A stretch of DNA of 64,000 nt from Anticarsia gemmatalis. Taxonomy: Eukaryota; Arthropoda; Insecta; Lepidoptera; Erebidae. The DNA lies in NCBI RefSeq assembly GCF_050436995.1, contig NC_134770.1, positions 7,636,501 through 7,700,500 on the forward strand, written 5' to 3'. Numbering within the stretch: the first letter of the stretch is position 1; every line of letters begins with the position of its first letter. A model generated the notes under the pieces. The model ran no database searches. It had not been told where the DNA came from and worked only from the letters and a program-made list of their open reading frames with translations. Shown here in pieces: positions 60,901 through 64,000 of this stretch. The translations under genes were made by a program, and so were the position numbers.

Positions 60901-62850
60901 TCCCATAGATATGTTTTTCTCCACTTTGTTCTATATAAATAAATCACATTACATAACTCCCGCTCTCTCTCACATCTTAGACCGTGTCTCAAGACATTTG
61001 TGAGCGTTTTGCGGTTTTGAAGCCGTCTATTTATTGAAGGAAGGAGTTTTTGTGGGCTCCCCAATACGAAGGCTTATGGTACAGAAACCTATTAATGTTA
61101 TATACAGACAAAAAGTAAAGACAACGTCTGGGACAAAATTACTTTTTTGTCATTGTTCTGGTCGGTATGAGGTTCATGTGATTTTGAGGAAAGTTACTTC
61201 ATATATTTTACTCTATAGTGGCATATTATGGATTTTTTTAAGCCTGCTGTAGAATGCCGTAGAAGAGTGTTTATGTGTATCTGTATGTTTTCTGTGACAT
61301 TGTAACTCCTAATCGAAATGACTAATTACGATGCGGTTTTTGTCGTAAGGTAACATAAAATGCAATTTTGAAAACATATTTAAACGTTTCCTATATTTTG
61401 TTCTAAACTGTCAGGAATTTGGAATATGTCCATTTAACGCATGTAAATCAATACAAAATAAAAATCAGTGCTACATATAGAATTATTACATATAATTTAC
61501 GCTTTTTTTCGTATGGGTTGGACAGAGACTATAGTGCTCTACTTGGTACAACCCTTACAAACTTCTCTTGCTTCATTCACATCCATGAATCTTGTCATAC
61601 AGGACTGATTGCGAGTACTGCGCCTTTTGTCTTTTATGCTAGAAATCAGTGTTTAAGTTTCTTTATATTCAAACTTAAATTTGTATTAGCACGTGTATCC
61701 GAATTGAATAAATAATGTATTATGTTGAAGGGAATATATCAAGAGGAAAAATAACATACCTATATGAATTATTCCTTTTATTTCCTATACGGCTACTTGG
61801 ATTTTATTGGTATTACAGATTTCTTGGAAAAGGGTATTTTTTTCTTTTCCAGTTTACGTTTTGTAATAATATGGAGTTTTTCAAATCGGCTTGTATGCTG
61901 AAAACGGTAGGCAGGGAACTTTTTAAAATGTTACGGTTGATTTTTGATGTAGTGGGACGCTCAATATATAAACTAAATACTAAATAATACTCTTAAATCG
62001 GATAATCAGCTAGAAATTACTAGACAAAAATTCTATCATGAAATTCTTGAAATTTAGTCCCTCACTGCAATTTTCTAATTAATTTACATTTTAGACAGTT
62101 ATAATTGCAAAGTCTCCATCAGACTTACATAAAAAATGTGAAAATTTGTTAGTTTAAATGGGTGTATAGATTTCTGCTTAATCACGCCAAAACTAAACGA
62201 ATTTAAATAAAATTTGGGTCACAAATAGTTTATAGCCTGAATTAAGACAAAGGATTCTTTTTACCCCGGGAAATGATAGAATTTCACGAACGAAGTCCAA
62301 GCAAGAAGCTAGTACAATAATTCCACCAAAAAAAAAATAATCCACGAACGAAATCTTTCCTACTTTCTTGTCATAAGCAGCTATCGGAACCAGAATCTAA
62401 AGTGTCCTCGAAAATTTTCGATATCCTCAAAATATACCGAAGACCCGCCAATTAATTCCCAAAAACCGTTTCTGTCCGATACACGATGACGTCTTCGATA
62501 AGTTTCGTAAAATTTTCATTACGACCGCTCTGGATGACAGAATTAAAACGAGCCGGTTTAATTGGCTTTTCAGTTCGTGATGGCCGATATTGGTGCTTAT
62601 ATTTTGTTTTCGATTAATTTTGTAGTTTTTTGCGTGGTATTTTTTTTGCGATTATTGGTTGTTGTCTCGTTTAGGATAGGATCTGATAGGATGTCTCTGA
62701 TGGGATTGGTGTTTTGTTAGATTGTGGTGAAAATGGGGTTTGCGTTACACTCTTGAGGATTTATATGAGTAGAAAATGTTATACAACTTATATTATTGAA
62801 CTATCTGGGGCTTAACTAGTAGGTAGTAAGTATGTTACTGTTAGATTTGA

Positions 62851-62873
62851 CATACTTTGAATCTTAGGTAAGT
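62851..62873 (+). promoter_or_regulatory. Weak second candidate ratchet site
   Basis: ATCTTAG|GTAAGTGATT is an acceptor-donor fusion at 62867/62868, but the upstream tract contains several purines, so the acceptor half is poor. It lies on the plus strand in the presumed intron downstream of the Ig exon. Confidence 0.2.
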
Positions 62874-63233
62874 GATTACTGAGTTTTATTAATTTCTGGA
62901 GAAATCTGGCAACACATAGTCTGACAATATGTCCTGTTTATGATTATATTGATAACTAAATAATAATTGTGTTCTATACGTCTCAGCTTACTCGTGAAAA
63001 TCAAAGATCAGATTTAAAAAATATTCTTGAATGAATTTTAAGAACTCAAACACCTAAATACTTCTTAAAGGCAAATAACAAAATAAGTTAAACCCATTAC
63101 TCCCCAGCCCTAATTTCCACCCCTAACTAATAATGTAAAACGTTCGCCATGACACATAACAAATTCTAACACAAACTTTAATAAGTTAGTTGATCGATAT
63201 CCTACGGTGAGAACAATATTACCGTGGAACAGT

Positions 63234-63409
63234 GCCTCGATTCTCTACTACTATCGACTACCGACAACCGAACTGTCATCGAGAAATTTAGTATGAAAAT
63301 CTGATCAGCGCCTCTGACGGGTGTCGTAGGAAACATTTTGGCAGTACATTCTAAATGTCAAAATTTCGATAGCTAGCCGGTTGTCGGTGGTCGATAGTGG
63401 TAGAGAATC
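63234..63409. mobile_element. Hairpin MITE with 10-bp target-site duplications
   Basis: GTGGAACAGT occurs just outside both ends (63224-63233, 63410-63419). Inside, CGATTCTCTACTACTATCGA pairs with a near-complementary right end. A 9-10 bp duplication suggests mobilisation by a Mutator-like transposase. The internal part matches four other copies in the window. Confidence 0.7.
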
Positions 63410-64000
63410 GTGGAACAGTTTATTTCGCACAAAATGGCCGGTCTCTGTGTTTCGCGCCGAAATCGTGATGCGTTGTGACGTCATAGGGCGACCATGTGTT
63501 CGGAATAATGTTTTGTGGGGTTGTAAAAAGGTTTTTTGTTTTTGGATTGTTGAGTGTATTAAAAGTGATTGTTAGTGTTTATTGTTAACGCCTTTAATGG
63601 ATATGCTGAAATTACGGTTGACTATATAGAACAATATTATTTTATTTTAATAATACTTTTATTTGTATAAAGCTTAACACAGTAAATTTTCATTACTTTT
63701 TTTATCAAAATTGTTCAGTTTCCATAACATTATGTTTGTTTTTATTAATAGGCTTAAAAATTTAATCTACTACTACTTCTATTGTTTTAGTATACAATGG
63801 ACACACATTCGCACATAATACAATGTTTAATGTTAAAAAAACCCCCAAAATTCATTATAAAAAGTCAACTCGTCAATTCATTGTATTCAAACTTAGATGA
63901 CTTTTATGACTAACTATTTGATACTCTAAGAATTTACCTGTACAAACATACAGTCAAATACACATAACTTGCACATGAGTACTATCCCTTATTGGCCTTA

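Larger units (their letters stand above)
54928..64000. other. Presumed intron downstream of the Ig exon
   Basis: No second Ig exon is visible. It contains the 5S-like SINE (55615), a Helitron (56330), the C-rich tract, the MITE at 63234 and a SINE head remnant at 59540-59615. Stretches 57040-57600, 57970-59100 and 60180-61500 show only AT-rich sequence to my eye. Confidence 0.45.

Noticed and set aside
60864..61064. 66-codon minus-strand frame with Arg/Glu-rich part
   Set aside because: It looks like repeat-derived sequence, but I could not match it to another copy or a domain.

Overview
The window reads as nuclear DNA of a moth, probably a noctuid-like lepidopteran. It is AT-rich, its genes are split by many small introns, and the introns and spacers are packed with repeats typical of Lepidoptera: short Helitrons that start TCTATACTAATATTATAAAG and end in a hairpin plus CTAG, tRNA-derived SINEs with intact pol III boxes, 5S-rRNA-derived SINE copies, mariner/Tc1 elements and LINE tails. 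Most open frames over 60 codons are chance frames or frames inside repeats.

Left part (1-15.3 kb), minus strand: two head-to-tail genes for NRF-6-like (nose resistant to fluoxetine) membrane acyltransferases. The upstream gene is complete. Fourteen exons between 15308 and 5961 join without a frame break into 699 codons plus a stop: signal peptide, extracellular NRF domain, then a multi-pass acyltransferase-3 domain. The downstream gene starts at 2063 and its first three exons (141 codons) lie in the window; the rest is beyond the left edge. Exon lengths and intron phases match between the two, so this is a tandem duplication.

Middle part (15.3-52.2 kb): no convincing coding exon. It holds repeats, hairpins, two near-perfect RFX X-box palindromes (22241 and 48285), and at 20687/20688 a plus-strand polypyrimidine-CAG|GTAAGT junction that looks like a recursive-splicing ratchet point.

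Right part (52.2-64 kb), plus strand: one 159-bp exon (52213-52371) with clean splice sites encodes most of an immunoglobulin domain resembling the nephrin/KIRRE adhesion family. It seems to lie in very long introns: no other exon of the gene is visible in about 31 kb upstream (to the ratchet site) or 11.6 kb downstream. A decayed Tc1-like transposon with intact ends (53361-54925), another Helitron, a G-quadruplex-prone C-rich tract and a hairpin MITE with 10-bp target duplications fill the rest.

Exon calls come from hand-read splice sites, frame continuity and family motifs; no alignment or transcript data were available.
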